Of a DNA stretch of 64,000 nt, positions 35,157 to 44,132 are shown in pieces (the first letter of the stretch is position 1; the number at the start of each line of letters is the position of its first letter). The stretch comes from Methylophaga lonarensis MPL. Lineage in GTDB: Bacteria > Pseudomonadota > Gammaproteobacteria > Nitrosococcales > Methylophagaceae. The stretch spans positions 17-64,016 of the forward strand of contig NZ_APHR01000058.1 in assembly GCF_000349205.1 (NCBI RefSeq), written 5' to 3'. The notes below the pieces were generated by a model that was not told where the DNA came from, did not search any database, and saw only the letters and a program-made list of their open reading frames with translations. A program made the translations under genes and the position numbers.

Positions 35157-37325
35157 TCAGGCCAATTCCAGATCGATTTTCTTTTCGTCCAGATCAACCC
35201 TGACCACTTTGACTTTGACGGTATCCCCCAGACGGTAGACTTTGCGAGTGCGTTCTCCGGTCAGGCGATGTCCACTGGCATCAAACTGATAGTAATCATT
35301 TTTCAGCGAAGTTACATGCACCAATCCTTCGATATAAATGTCACTCAGTTCAACAAAAAGTCCAAATCCGGTAACACCGCTAATGACGCCATCATGTGTT
35401 TCACCAACGCGGTCACGCATGAATTCGCACTTCAACCAGTCGCTGACATCACGTGTAGCCTCATCAGCACGTCGACTGGTCATTGAACAATGTTCGCCCA
35501 GTTGAGACATATTCTCTTCGGAATAAGGCCACTTGGCTTTCTTCTGTTTGCTAAGGATATGGTTAATTGCCCGATGCACCAATAAGTCAGGGTAGCGACG
35601 AATGGGTGAGGTAAAGTGGGCGTAGGCCTCAAGTGCCAAACCAAAATGGCCGATATTGTCCGGGCTATACATCGCTTGTTTCATGCTGCGCAGCATGACC
35701 GTTTGCAGCAGATGACTGTCGGGTCGTTTGCTGGCCGTTTTCAACAAGGAGGCATAATGACCGGGTTCTGGTTCGTCACCACCGGCCAGAAACAAGCCCA
35801 GCTCGCCGAGAAACTCGCGCAAAGCGCCTAGTTTTTCCATTGAGGGCAGTTCGTGAACACGATACAGCGCAGGCAGTTCATGTTTAAGTAGAAACCTGGC
35901 TGCCGCCACATTGGCCGCCACCATGAATTCTTCAATCAGGCGATGGGCATCATTGCGTTCACGTGGATGAATGGCTGCAATTTTGCGATTTTCATCAAAT
36001 TCAAATTGCGTTTCAGTCATTTCAAAATCGATCGCGCCTCTGGCTTCACGCGCTTTGAGCATGGTTTTGAATAACTGATACATGGTTTCAAGGCCGGGCA
36101 GGACAGCAGCATATTGCTGTCTTAATTCGGCATCTTCGTCAACCAGCATGGCTGCAACTTTGTTATAGGTCAGCCGGGCTTTTGAGTTCATCACCGCCCG
36201 GTGGAACTGATATGACTCAATTTCACCATCGGTATTGATCACCATTTCACAGACCATGCACAGGCGATCGACTTCCGGGTTAAGTGAACACAGTCCATTG
36301 GACAGGGCTTCCGGCAGCATCGGAATGACCTGGCTTGGGAAGTAGACCGATGTTCCGCGTTTTTCGGCTTCCTTATCGAGTGGACTGTGAGGAGTCACAT
36401 AATAAGAGACGTCGGCAATGGCAACCCAAAGTCGCCACGCACCTGATTCAAGCTGTTCGGCATGAACGGCATCATCAAAATCCCGCGCATCCTCACCGTC
36501 AATTGTGACCAGAGGTAATTCCCGAAGATCCAACCGTCCATCGATGGCTGAAGCTGGAATGCTGCTGCCAAAGGCTTCTGCCTGAGTGAGTGATGCAGGA
36601 TCAAATTCATGCGGTAGTTCAAAACTGCGCAAGGCAATGTCGATCTCCATTCCCGGCGCCATGTGATCGCCCAGAACGTTGATGATCTTGCCAAGCGGTG
36701 AACGGTGCTTGTTAGGATGTTCCGTAATAGCGGCTTCAACTATCTGGCCGTTCACAGCATCAAGCAAGTCGGCAGGTGGAATCAGAATATCCTGACTGAT
36801 ACGACGGTTATGCGGTATCACATAGAACACCCCCGCATCGGAAATCAGACGGCCGACAATCTTTTCATTGGCACGTTGAACGACTTCGACAATGGCGCCT
36901 TCCTTGCGACCTCTGCGGTCGGTGCCGGTAACTCTGGCCAGAGCCATATCACCATGCAGAACCAAACGCATTTCCCGTTCGCTAAGGAACAGATCTTCGC
37001 CGGGCTCGTCAGGAATCAAAAAACCGTAGCCTTCTGGATGTCCCATTACACGTCCGCGTATCAGGTTCATTTTGGTGACAATGCCATAGGCATTTTTGCG
37101 GTTGCGCAGAATTTGGCCGTCACGTTCCATGGCGCGCAGGCGGCGGCGTAACGCTTCAGTTTCTTCTTCACCTTTGATGTTGAGCAAGCGAGCAATACTG
37201 CGCTGGCTGAGTGGAATGTTGTTTTGTTTCAGAACTTCGAGAATAAACTCGCGACTGGCGATTGGGTTGTCATATTTTTCGGCTTCGCGATCCCCGAATG
37301 GATCATTTTTATGTTTCTTGGTCAT
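35157..37325 (-). CDS. rnr: ribonuclease R, without the usual lysine-rich tail
   Basis: A 722-residue 3'-5' exoribonuclease for structured RNA. Order: N-terminal winged-helix (about 22-85, SQRSIARLLNI), cold-shock domains (about 88-235), RNB catalytic domain (about 260-590; the metal-binding motif is DGEDARDFDDAV), and S1 domain (about 640-720, DGVISGVTGFGLFVEL). It stops at DLDEKKIDLELA, directly after S1. Most gammaproteobacterial RNase R proteins continue with a basic tail and exceed 780 residues. The start ATG is at 37325 on the minus strand and overlaps the -35 box of the tRNA-Leu promoter. The rlmB gene that often follows rnr is absent. Confidence 0.92.
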   Translation of the reverse strand: MTKKHKNDPFGDREAEKYDNPIASREFILEVLKQNNIPLSQRSIARLLNIKGEEETEALRRRLRAMERDGQILRNRKNAYGIVTKMNLIRGRVMGHPEGYGFLIPDEPGEDLFLSEREMRLVLHGDMALARVTGTDRRGRKEGAIVEVVQRANEKIVGRLISDAGVFYVIPHNRRISQDILIPPADLLDAVNGQIVEAAITEHPNKHRSPLGKIINVLGDHMAPGMEIDIALRSFELPHEFDPASLTQAEAFGSSIPASAIDGRLDLRELPLVTIDGEDARDFDDAVHAEQLESGAWRLWVAIADVSYYVTPHSPLDKEAEKRGTSVYFPSQVIPMLPEALSNGLCSLNPEVDRLCMVCEMVINTDGEIESYQFHRAVMNSKARLTYNKVAAMLVDEDAELRQQYAAVLPGLETMYQLFKTMLKAREARGAIDFEMTETQFEFDENRKIAAIHPRERNDAHRLIEEFMVAANVAAARFLLKHELPALYRVHELPSMEKLGALREFLGELGLFLAGGDEPEPGHYASLLKTASKRPDSHLLQTVMLRSMKQAMYSPDNIGHFGLALEAYAHFTSPIRRYPDLLVHRAINHILSKQKKAKWPYSEENMSQLGEHCSMTSRRADEATRDVSDWLKCEFMRDRVGETHDGVISGVTGFGLFVELSDIYIEGLVHVTSLKNDYYQFDASGHRLTGERTRKVYRLGDTVKVKVVRVDLDEKKIDLELA

Positions 37326-37353
37326 TGACAGTTGTTATCTCAATCTGTATCTT
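37325..37353 (+). promoter_or_regulatory. sigma-70 promoter of tRNA-Leu
   Basis: TTGACA (37325-37330), a 17-bp spacer and TATCTT (37348-37353) place the start near 37360, 8 bases before the tRNA. The -35 box overlaps the rnr start codon on the other strand. Confidence 0.65.
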
Positions 37354-37367
37354 GCGCATCTTCAATT

Positions 37368-37454
37368 GCCCAGGTGGCGGAATTGGTAGACGCGCTAGCT
37401 TCAGGTGCTAGTGTACTTATGTACGTGGGAGTTCGAGTCTCCCCCTGGGCACCA
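37368..37454 (+). tRNA. tRNA-Leu (anticodon CAG)
   Basis: An 87-nt class II tRNA with a long variable arm (GTGTACTTATGTACGTG) and encoded CCA. The anticodon arm GCTAGCTTCAGGTGCTAG carries CAG. It is very similar to E. coli tRNA-Leu(CAG) in the D and anticodon arms. Confidence 0.95.
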
Positions 37455-37487
37455 AATACCGCTTTCGGAGTATTCCGAAAACACATG

Positions 37488-37526
37488 AAAGCTGCAGACA
37501 CACACGTGTCGGCAGCTTTTTTTTTT
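37488..37526 (+). terminator. terminator of tRNA-Leu
   Basis: AAAGCTGC and GCAGCTTT form an outer stem, GACAC and GTGTC an inner stem, followed by a run of ten T (37517-37526). A second small hairpin (TTTCGGA / TCCGAAA) lies at 37463-37480. Confidence 0.85.
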
Positions 37527-37923
37527 GCCTCGTCGAGCACAGAGCCGGAGATACTTCTGTTGGAAAATATCAGAACAGGCCGTAATAGTGCCTGGTGGAA
37601 GGTGCCGGGATGACTTGTAAAAGCGGTTCCCGTACGAGCGCATAATGATGTTGGCAGTTGCAACATGACAACAATCTTACACCCTTATTATTGAAATGTC
37701 CGTTGCTTTTTTGTTGGTCTTGGCAGCTTGTGAGTGAATGGGCTTGAAATTTGCTTACTATGTTTCGATATCGATCAGTTGAATCAGTGCTGACACTGCG
37801 ATATTGTTCACTAACAAGCGACATGCACAGCGTATGTCTTAGCTTCATGGCTGGCACTATTTGCCGTTTTTTTGACGAATTTTTGCCGATCATGATTGCA
37901 CACTCACACTCAGGTGGAAGCAG
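37527..37923. other. intergenic stretch before cheV
   Basis: About 400 bp with no supported gene. Short ORFs on both strands have no SD or family resemblance. The last part must hold the cheV promoter and leader; I cannot identify a convincing sigma-70 or sigma-28 element. Confidence 0.5.
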
Positions 37924-38889
37924 ATGGCGACATTCATCGACTCAGTAGACGAAAGAACAAATTTGGCTGGTACAAACCACCTTGAGGTGTTGCTGTTCAG
38001 CCTCGGCACCAACGATGATACCGGCCGTAATGAGTTGTTTGGTATCAACGTGTTTAAAGTGCGAGAGGTGCTCAACATTCCTGAAATAACCAGTGCACCA
38101 GAAATGCCAGAAGGAGTGGAAGGTTTCGTTAGTTTGCGTGGTGATATGGTGCCAATCATTAACCTGCAAAAATTTTGTAAACTGAAATCTGCCGATGAAC
38201 CCAGAATTTTAATGATCACTGAGTACAACACCCACGTTCAGGGTTTTTTGGTATCGTCCGTCGACACAATACAGCGTTTGAGCTGGCAACAAGTGCGTGA
38301 ACCACCGCCGTTGATTTCGCGTAGAATGGGAGGCTTGGTCACTGCGGTTGCCGAGTTGAGTGACAAGCGATTAGTGATGTTGATGGACGTTGAAAAAGTG
38401 CTGGCCGATGCTGGTGAGTTTCACGATGACACAGTCTTTGACGGCATTGACAAAATTGAGAGCGAAGAGCACTACACCATTTTGTTTGCTGACGACTCTA
38501 CCGTTGCTAGAAAACAAATCGTAAAAACGCTAGATGCAATGGGCGTGGCGCACATAGGAACTGTCAATGGAGCAGAAGCCTGGAGCTTGCTCAACAAGAT
38601 GGCTGATCAGGCGGCGGCAGACGGGCTTGATGTCACCAGCAAAATTCAGGCGGTGCTCACCGATGTTGAAATGCCCGAAATGGATGGCTATGTGCTGACA
38701 CAGAAAATCAAGGCTGATCCCCGCTTTTCTGGTTTGCCGGTGATCATGCACTCATCGCTGACTGCGGTTGCCAACCAGAACATGGGAGTGGGTGTGGGCG
38801 CCGATGCCTATGTTTCAAAATTCCAGCCTCGTGAGCTGGCTGCTATTCTCAGGGACTACCTGACGCGGCATGCGCTGCTGAAGAAATAG
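37924..38889 (+). CDS. cheV: chemotaxis protein CheV (CheW domain plus receiver)
   Basis: 321 residues. The N-terminal CheW-like domain (about residues 20-165; ELFGINVFKVREVLN, GFVSLRGDMVPIINL) couples receptors to the kinase CheA. The C-terminal receiver domain (about 188-315) has phospho-Asp in VLTDVEMPEMDGY, acidic residues in LFADDSTVARK, and the conserved Lys in YVSKFQP. CheV acts as a phosphorylatable scaffold or phosphate sink in chemotaxis. SD AGGTGGAAG precedes the ATG. No other chemotaxis or flagellar genes are in the window. Confidence 0.92.
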   Translation: MATFIDSVDERTNLAGTNHLEVLLFSLGTNDDTGRNELFGINVFKVREVLNIPEITSAPEMPEGVEGFVSLRGDMVPIINLQKFCKLKSADEPRILMITEYNTHVQGFLVSSVDTIQRLSWQQVREPPPLISRRMGGLVTAVAELSDKRLVMLMDVEKVLADAGEFHDDTVFDGIDKIESEEHYTILFADDSTVARKQIVKTLDAMGVAHIGTVNGAEAWSLLNKMADQAAADGLDVTSKIQAVLTDVEMPEMDGYVLTQKIKADPRFSGLPVIMHSSLTAVANQNMGVGVGADAYVSKFQPRELAAILRDYLTRHALLKK

Positions 38890-38979
38890 CAACAGTTCAG
38901 GCCTGAAACACCGATTTTTCTCTATTTACTTAAGCTAATCGGTGTTCCCAGAAATGCTCAGAGAGCACAGAGACCAGAC

Positions 38980-40051
38980 ATGTCAAATCACAGACATAAC
39001 AGCATTCGGATTATCGATAATCTGGCTGAAATTACCAGTCATCATGATCGCCAGGTGCTGGAAAAAAGTTTGCTTAAGACGCTTAATGAATTGTTTCCGG
39101 CGCACGGACTCAGATTGTTCCGAGCCCGTGAACATGCCGGTAACCATGAGTTGAGTCTGTTGGCATTTTGCGTCAATGACGTGATTGTCTCTTCAGACGA
39201 GAATCCCAAGCTGATTCCAAGCAGTGAACATTTGTCAGAAGCTCTGGCAGCGGCAATCAGCAATGAAGATATTGAGTTGGTCAGAACCGATACCGATGAC
39301 GGTTGGCATGTTATCTATCCAGCGTTTGATTCACATGGTGAGGTGTTTGCCGTGTTGGTGCATACAACGCACGAACCTCCATCAGGCAATGATCAGCGGC
39401 TTGTCTACGGAATACTGCGCGTCTATGCAAATTATCTGGCACTAATTGATCGCTCGCAGAGAGACAAGCTCACTGGTTTGTTCAATCGCGAAACACTGGA
39501 TGAAGAGATCAACAAAAATCCTGGTCAAACGTGCTGGTGATTTGAGTGATATCAACACCGTACCTAACGATGCTCGTCGCCGCAGTTACGCCATCAAGTA
39601 CTGGTTGGGTTTAGTCGATATTGACCATTTCAAGGCGATCAACGACACCTATGGCCATCTTTATGGTGATGAGGTGATCATACTGGCTGCCAGATTGATG
39701 ACTTCTGGCGTGATGCGTGAAGACGATATTGTATTCCGATATGGCGGTGAAGAATTTGTGGTCTTGCTGAGAGCCCCTGATGAAGCCAACGCAATGCGAA
39801 CTTTTGAACGTCTCAGACAAACCATCGGAGCTCACCGTTTTCCTCAATTGGATCAGGTGACCGTGAGTATTGGTTTTGTCGAAGTAGCACATCAGCAATC
39901 GCCATCCGATGTGATTGGTGAGGCCGACGAGGCACTGTATTATGCCAAGCATCATGGACGCAATCAGGTGCATGCTTTTGAACAATTGGTCCGTGAGGGC
40001 AAAATCAAACAGAGCCCATTAGTGACTAGTAATGACGTGGAGTTGTTTTAG
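38980..40051 (+). CDS. GAF-like/GGDEF diguanylate cyclase, frameshifted in an A tract
   Basis: Two overlapping frames form one protein of about 356 residues. Frame 1 (38980-39540) gives an N-terminal GAF-like sensor and the beginning of GGDEF (RDKLTGLFNRETLDEEINK). Frame 2 continues from about 39519 with ILVKRAGDLSDINTV and VDIDHFKAINDTYGHLYGDE to the intact FRYGGEEFVVLL and the stop at 40051. An RxxD inhibitory site (REDD) lies five residues before GGEEF. The lesion is one extra A in AACAAAAATCC (A run 39514-39518). It may be a sequencing error, a phase-variable tract or a real mutation. Cytoplasmic; coq7 begins at the next base after its stop. Confidence 0.75.
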
Positions 40052-40696
40052 ATGACAGTCCGGCAATTAACTGCCATTGACCGCATTATTATCGAGGCTG
40101 ATAAGGCGCTCACAACCATCTGGGGTGTGCCTGACACAACATCAAGGCCGATACCTGGCGCTGAGTTGGCTGAGTCTGAACTGTCAGCCAGCGAGCGGCG
40201 TCATTCAGCTGCTTTGATGCGGATTAACGATGCGGGTGAAGTCTCTGCACAGGCTTTATATCAGGGACAGGCTTTGACAGCCAGATTGCCCGATGTACGA
40301 CAAGCAATGGAACAGGCTGCGTTGGAAGAAAATGATCATCTTGTCTGGTGTCAGTCAAGAATCGTGGCATTAGGCGGGCGTCGCAGTTTATTGAATCCGT
40401 TCTGGTATGCCGGCTCTTTTGCCCTGGGTGCTTTAGCTGGAAAAGTCGGTGACAGATGGAGTCTTGGTTTTGTTGCCGAAACAGAGAGGCAGGTGATTGA
40501 GCATCTTGACGAACATCTTGCCTCGATCAGTGAGCATGATCTGAAAAGCAGGGCGGTGATTGCGCAGATGAAGATAGATGAAGCTCACCATGGGAGCCTG
40601 GCACTGCAGGCTGGCGGAGCACCCTTGCCTGCGCCCGTCAAAACGCTGATGGGTCTGATGTCAAAGGTGATGACACGAACAAGCTACTGGCTGTAG
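40052..40696 (+). CDS. coq7: demethoxyubiquinone hydroxylase (Coq7)
   Basis: A 214-residue di-iron carboxylate enzyme for the C6 hydroxylation of ubiquinone biosynthesis, membrane-associated. Iron ligands lie in MRINDAGEVSAQ, ALEENDHLVWC, VAETERQVIEHLDEH and MKIDEAHHG. Length is typical of bacterial Coq7. The start ATG is immediately next to the stop of the GGDEF gene, so the two are probably co-transcribed. Confidence 0.92.
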   Translation: MTVRQLTAIDRIIIEADKALTTIWGVPDTTSRPIPGAELAESELSASERRHSAALMRINDAGEVSAQALYQGQALTARLPDVRQAMEQAALEENDHLVWCQSRIVALGGRRSLLNPFWYAGSFALGALAGKVGDRWSLGFVAETERQVIEHLDEHLASISEHDLKSRAVIAQMKIDEAHHGSLALQAGGAPLPAPVKTLMGLMSKVMTRTSYWL

Positions 40697-40700
40697 TGTT

Positions 40701-41006
40701 TTATTCCATATGGGTCAGGGCTACTGAAATCAGGTACTGATCGGCCTGATCAGGATGCGGCATCACACGCATCACCTTGCCGTGAGCATCGAATGCGGCA
40801 ATATTTTCGCTTGCTGATGGCATGTGAATGTGAATGCTTTGACCGATTTGGGGCGCGTGATCACTGCACATGGCTAGGCCCCCAGCGCTCAAGTCAGCGC
40901 TCTGAGCATGATAAGTAATACCCTCCCCATCCAGCGTGAAAGTCATCGCTGCTTTGATCTGCATTCTGAAATAATCGCGTTTTTCCTCATAGTCCTGGCT
41001 GCTCAT
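40701..41006 (-). CDS. PilZ-domain c-di-GMP-binding protein
   Basis: 101 residues forming a single PilZ domain. The c-di-GMP-binding motifs are present: RDYFR (RxxxR, about residues 10-14) and the DLSAGG turn ([DN]xSxxG, about residues 38-43). It would act as a c-di-GMP receptor. It is convergent with coq7 (4 bp between stops) and separated from the Lon-like gene by a divergent 140-bp region. Confidence 0.82.
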   Translation of the reverse strand: MSSQDYEEKRDYFRMQIKAAMTFTLDGEGITYHAQSADLSAGGLAMCSDHAPQIGQSIHIHMPSASENIAAFDAHGKVMRVMPHPDQADQYLISVALTHME

Positions 41007-41146
41007 TACATAACTCCATTGTTTATTTCATATTGCCTTGTCATCAGGCCTTGACCTAAGCTGTGGCTGTTGTGTTTCTCATCGACACTTTGCCACGATC
41101 GTGAGATGAGCTACCCGACTAAGTCAACTTCCACACAGAGAAATTT

Positions 41147-43567
41147 ATGGTGAATGCTCGTCAACTGCAAGTCTCAGATTTGTACCGCGCTTGTCCGGAG
41201 GAAGATCTGGCTTTTGACAATACTGAAAATCTGACTGAATTACCCGGGCTTATAGGACAGCAACGCGCAATGGATGCTGTTGATTTTGGGATAAACATGG
41301 CGGCGAGCGGTTACAACCTCTATGTCATGGGAGCTTCCGGTGCTGGTAAACATACACTTGCACAAGGATTGCTGGATCAACATGCACGCCATCTCTCGAA
41401 AAGCGATGACTGGCTGTACCTGCATAATTTTAGTGATCCACAAAAGCCATGGGCGCTCTCCTTGCCTGCCGGCCAGGGAGGGCAACTTCGCCATGATATC
41501 GAGCGAACTATCCGTCAGTTACAGACCGACTTGCCACATGCATTTGATGACGAATATTACCGTGGAAGAGTGCGTGCAATTGATGAAACTGCTCGAAAAC
41601 ATCGCATACGACTGTTTGGTACCTTGCAGTCAGAAGCAGACAAGAAAGGGGTCGTACTGCTGAGACTCCAGGATGGTAGTTATGCCTTTGCCGCTAAAAG
41701 AGACGGTGAAGCGGTAACTTCTGACGAATTCGAGCAATTACCGCTTGCTGAACAAGAAGAGACGGAAGAGGCGATTGCCAGTCTGCATGAGGATTTGCAG
41801 CATACCTTGCTGGAGCTACATGAGTGGGAGCGAGGTAATTTCAAAAAAATTCAAGCACTGAATGAAGAAGTTGCTTCTGAGATCATCAGTAATCATCTCG
41901 ACAAGTTGAGAAATGCCTACCCCAAGTCTGCTCGGCTGCAAGTTTATTTCGACATGATGCAGGCGGATATTCGCGAGAATCTGGATGCTTTTCTCAAATC
42001 GGATGAGCATGTTGAAGAAAGTAGTGTTGCCACAGAACACAATCTGTTGCGCAGATATCAGGTGAATTTGCTGGTAGATAACTCGCACCTTGAAGGTGCT
42101 CCAGTAATTTATGAAAACCTGCCAAATCATCAGACATTGCTGGGTTGTGTTGAAAACATGGCTATGATGGGGGCCTTAATTACCGACTTTAGCTTGATCA
42201 AGGCCGGTGCAGTTCATCGAGCCAATGGTGGTTTTCTGATCCTGGATGCAGAGCAATTGCTGATGCAGCCATACGCATGGGAAGGCTTGAAACGCGCTTT
42301 GCTATCAAAAGAGATTCGTTTTGACACACTTGAACGTATGTATAGTCTGGTTGCTACAGTCTCCTTGGAGCCAGAACCTGTTCCACTTGATATCAAAGTC
42401 GTTCTGTTGGGTGATCGCCGTTGGTATTATGAACTCTATGAGATCGATCCGGAGTTTGCTCGTCTGTTCAAGGTAGTGGCCGACTTTGAGGAAGATTTAC
42501 ATAGGGATCCGGCACACCATATGTTGTATGCCAGGATGATCGCCACCACTCTGAAGAAGCAGGATCTACCCGCTATGCAGCGTGATGCTGTCGCTAGAGT
42601 GATTGAACAAGCATCGCGAGATGCTGAAGATAACCACGCGTTGGCCTTGCATCTCGGCGATTTGACTGATCTGCTTCGTGAGTCAGCTTTTTGGGCTGCC
42701 AAGGAGAATGCCAAGCTGATTGCTCGTCAGCATGTTGAAAAAGCATTGCAGCAAAGACAATACAGACTGGAGCGACTTCATAGAGAAATTTTGCAGCAAA
42801 TTCAGCGCAATGTAATTCAGATTGATGTCAGGGGCAGTGTTGTGGGACAGGTGAATGCTTTGTCGGTGCTGACGACGGGATCCTTTAGTTTTGGTCAACC
42901 TGCCAGAGTCACTGCCAATTGCCGTTATGGAGATGACACAATTATCGATATCGAGCGTGAGGTAGAGCTGGGGGGCAGTATTCACGCAAAAGGTGTTTTG
43001 ATTCTCAGCGGTTATCTAGGCGCAACCTATTCACAGGATAAGCCACTTTCCATGGCGGCCAGTTTGGTGTTTGAGCAAAACTATGGCGAAATTGAAGGGG
43101 ATAGTGCCACCGTCGCTGAATTGTGTGCACTGCTCTCATCTATTGCCAAAATACCGCTCAAGCAATCATTAGCCATTACGGGCTCGATGAATCAGCAAGG
43201 GCAGGTGCAGGCAATTGGTGGCGTCAATGAAAAAATAGAGGGTTTCTTTGACGTTTGCGGTATTGATGGGCTGACGGGCGAGCAAGGCGTAATTATTCCA
43301 GTCAGTAATGTTCAGCACTTGATGCTGAGAGCCGATGTAAGACAAGCCGTTGCTGAGGGCCGTTTTCACCTTTATGCGATTGAACATGTTGAACAAGCTA
43401 TCGCGCTGCTTTCCGGAATGCCATCAGGTGCCATGAATGAGGCGGGTGAATATCCTGAGGCGACCTTTAACCAGGCAGTCGCCAAGCGTCTACAAGTTTG
43501 GGCCGATCATCATAAGAGTGACAAGGACGGGCATCATGAGCAGAGTGAAACGGAGGGTTCTGATTGA
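41147..43567 (+). CDS. Lon-like ATP-dependent protease (YcbZ/LonH-type)
   Basis: 806 residues. The AAA+ part has Walker A GASGAGKHT at residues 62-70 with long inserted helical segments (about 140-300). The C-terminal Lon protease domain (about 570-770) has the Ser-Lys dyad S653 (GDSATVAEL) and K696 (NEKIEG), 43 residues apart as in Lon. It lacks the Lon N-terminal domain and matches the YcbZ group rather than true Lon. Role: cytoplasmic protein degradation; substrates unknown. A His/Asp/Glu-rich tail ends it (ADHHKSDKDGHHEQSETEG). Confidence 0.85.
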   Translation: MVNARQLQVSDLYRACPEEDLAFDNTENLTELPGLIGQQRAMDAVDFGINMAASGYNLYVMGASGAGKHTLAQGLLDQHARHLSKSDDWLYLHNFSDPQKPWALSLPAGQGGQLRHDIERTIRQLQTDLPHAFDDEYYRGRVRAIDETARKHRIRLFGTLQSEADKKGVVLLRLQDGSYAFAAKRDGEAVTSDEFEQLPLAEQEETEEAIASLHEDLQHTLLELHEWERGNFKKIQALNEEVASEIISNHLDKLRNAYPKSARLQVYFDMMQADIRENLDAFLKSDEHVEESSVATEHNLLRRYQVNLLVDNSHLEGAPVIYENLPNHQTLLGCVENMAMMGALITDFSLIKAGAVHRANGGFLILDAEQLLMQPYAWEGLKRALLSKEIRFDTLERMYSLVATVSLEPEPVPLDIKVVLLGDRRWYYELYEIDPEFARLFKVVADFEEDLHRDPAHHMLYARMIATTLKKQDLPAMQRDAVARVIEQASRDAEDNHALALHLGDLTDLLRESAFWAAKENAKLIARQHVEKALQQRQYRLERLHREILQQIQRNVIQIDVRGSVVGQVNALSVLTTGSFSFGQPARVTANCRYGDDTIIDIEREVELGGSIHAKGVLILSGYLGATYSQDKPLSMAASLVFEQNYGEIEGDSATVAELCALLSSIAKIPLKQSLAITGSMNQQGQVQAIGGVNEKIEGFFDVCGIDGLTGEQGVIIPVSNVQHLMLRADVRQAVAEGRFHLYAIEHVEQAIALLSGMPSGAMNEAGEYPEATFNQAVAKRLQVWADHHKSDKDGHHEQSETEGSD

Positions 43568-43623
43568 AGTTTCAATATTCCCCGCCGATAACGTCTGATA
43601 AGCGATAGCAGGAGATATCAGAC

Positions 43624-44034
43624 ATGTTCAGGTTACGAGGAATAACTTTAACGCTGTCTTTATTGATGACAGCACAAACGTCGGCGATGACCTTACCGCC
43701 TGTGCCCACCGCACCCATCTACTACGAGCCTCCGGTTGTCAAAGCAACTGAATTGATACGTCAATCCAGTTGTGCTGAAATTGATGATGCGATTAGACAT
43801 TTACATCCATATAGATATACCTATAAACCCGGTTTTTATGAGGATAACACTAACAAAATTGCCACTGCCGTGATGGTGATGGATACCGTGCCAATTCTTA
43901 ATGTTCTGATTGGACTGGGTTATTTGAGCTACTCTGCACTGGTTGATGAGAAAGAATCCAGGAGAATGCTTCAGGTCGAGGAAAATATATCTATGCTTCA
44001 GAGAGTTAAGGCTGAAAAGCGGTGTTTTGAATGA
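43624..44034 (+). CDS. small exported protein of unknown function
   Basis: 136 residues with a signal peptide (about residues 1-21, AQTSA) and a Pro-rich mature start (PPVPTAPIYYEPPV). A conserved-looking central part has one Cys (SSCAEID), then a hydrophobic segment (about residues 88-112, VPILNVLIGLGYLSYSALV) that may span the membrane. The C-terminal helix ends in Cys (KRCFE). I recognise no family. SD AGGAG precedes the ATG by about 12 bases. It lies between the Lon-like gene and the Trp-repeat gene. Confidence 0.55.
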   Translation: MFRLRGITLTLSLLMTAQTSAMTLPPVPTAPIYYEPPVVKATELIRQSSCAEIDDAIRHLHPYRYTYKPGFYEDNTNKIATAVMVMDTVPILNVLIGLGYLSYSALVDEKESRRMLQVEENISMLQRVKAEKRCFE

Positions 44035-44132
44035 ATAAGACGCGCCCGTTTTGATACACTGGATTTACTTGTGGTCTTGATCGTTTCTCATGTAGTATCG
44101 GAATCATAAACATACCCAGAGAGGTACGAGAC

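Noticed and set aside
37570-37893. 107-residue minus-strand ORF before cheV
   Set aside because: Overlaps other short ORFs on both strands, has no SD and reads through the cheV leader.
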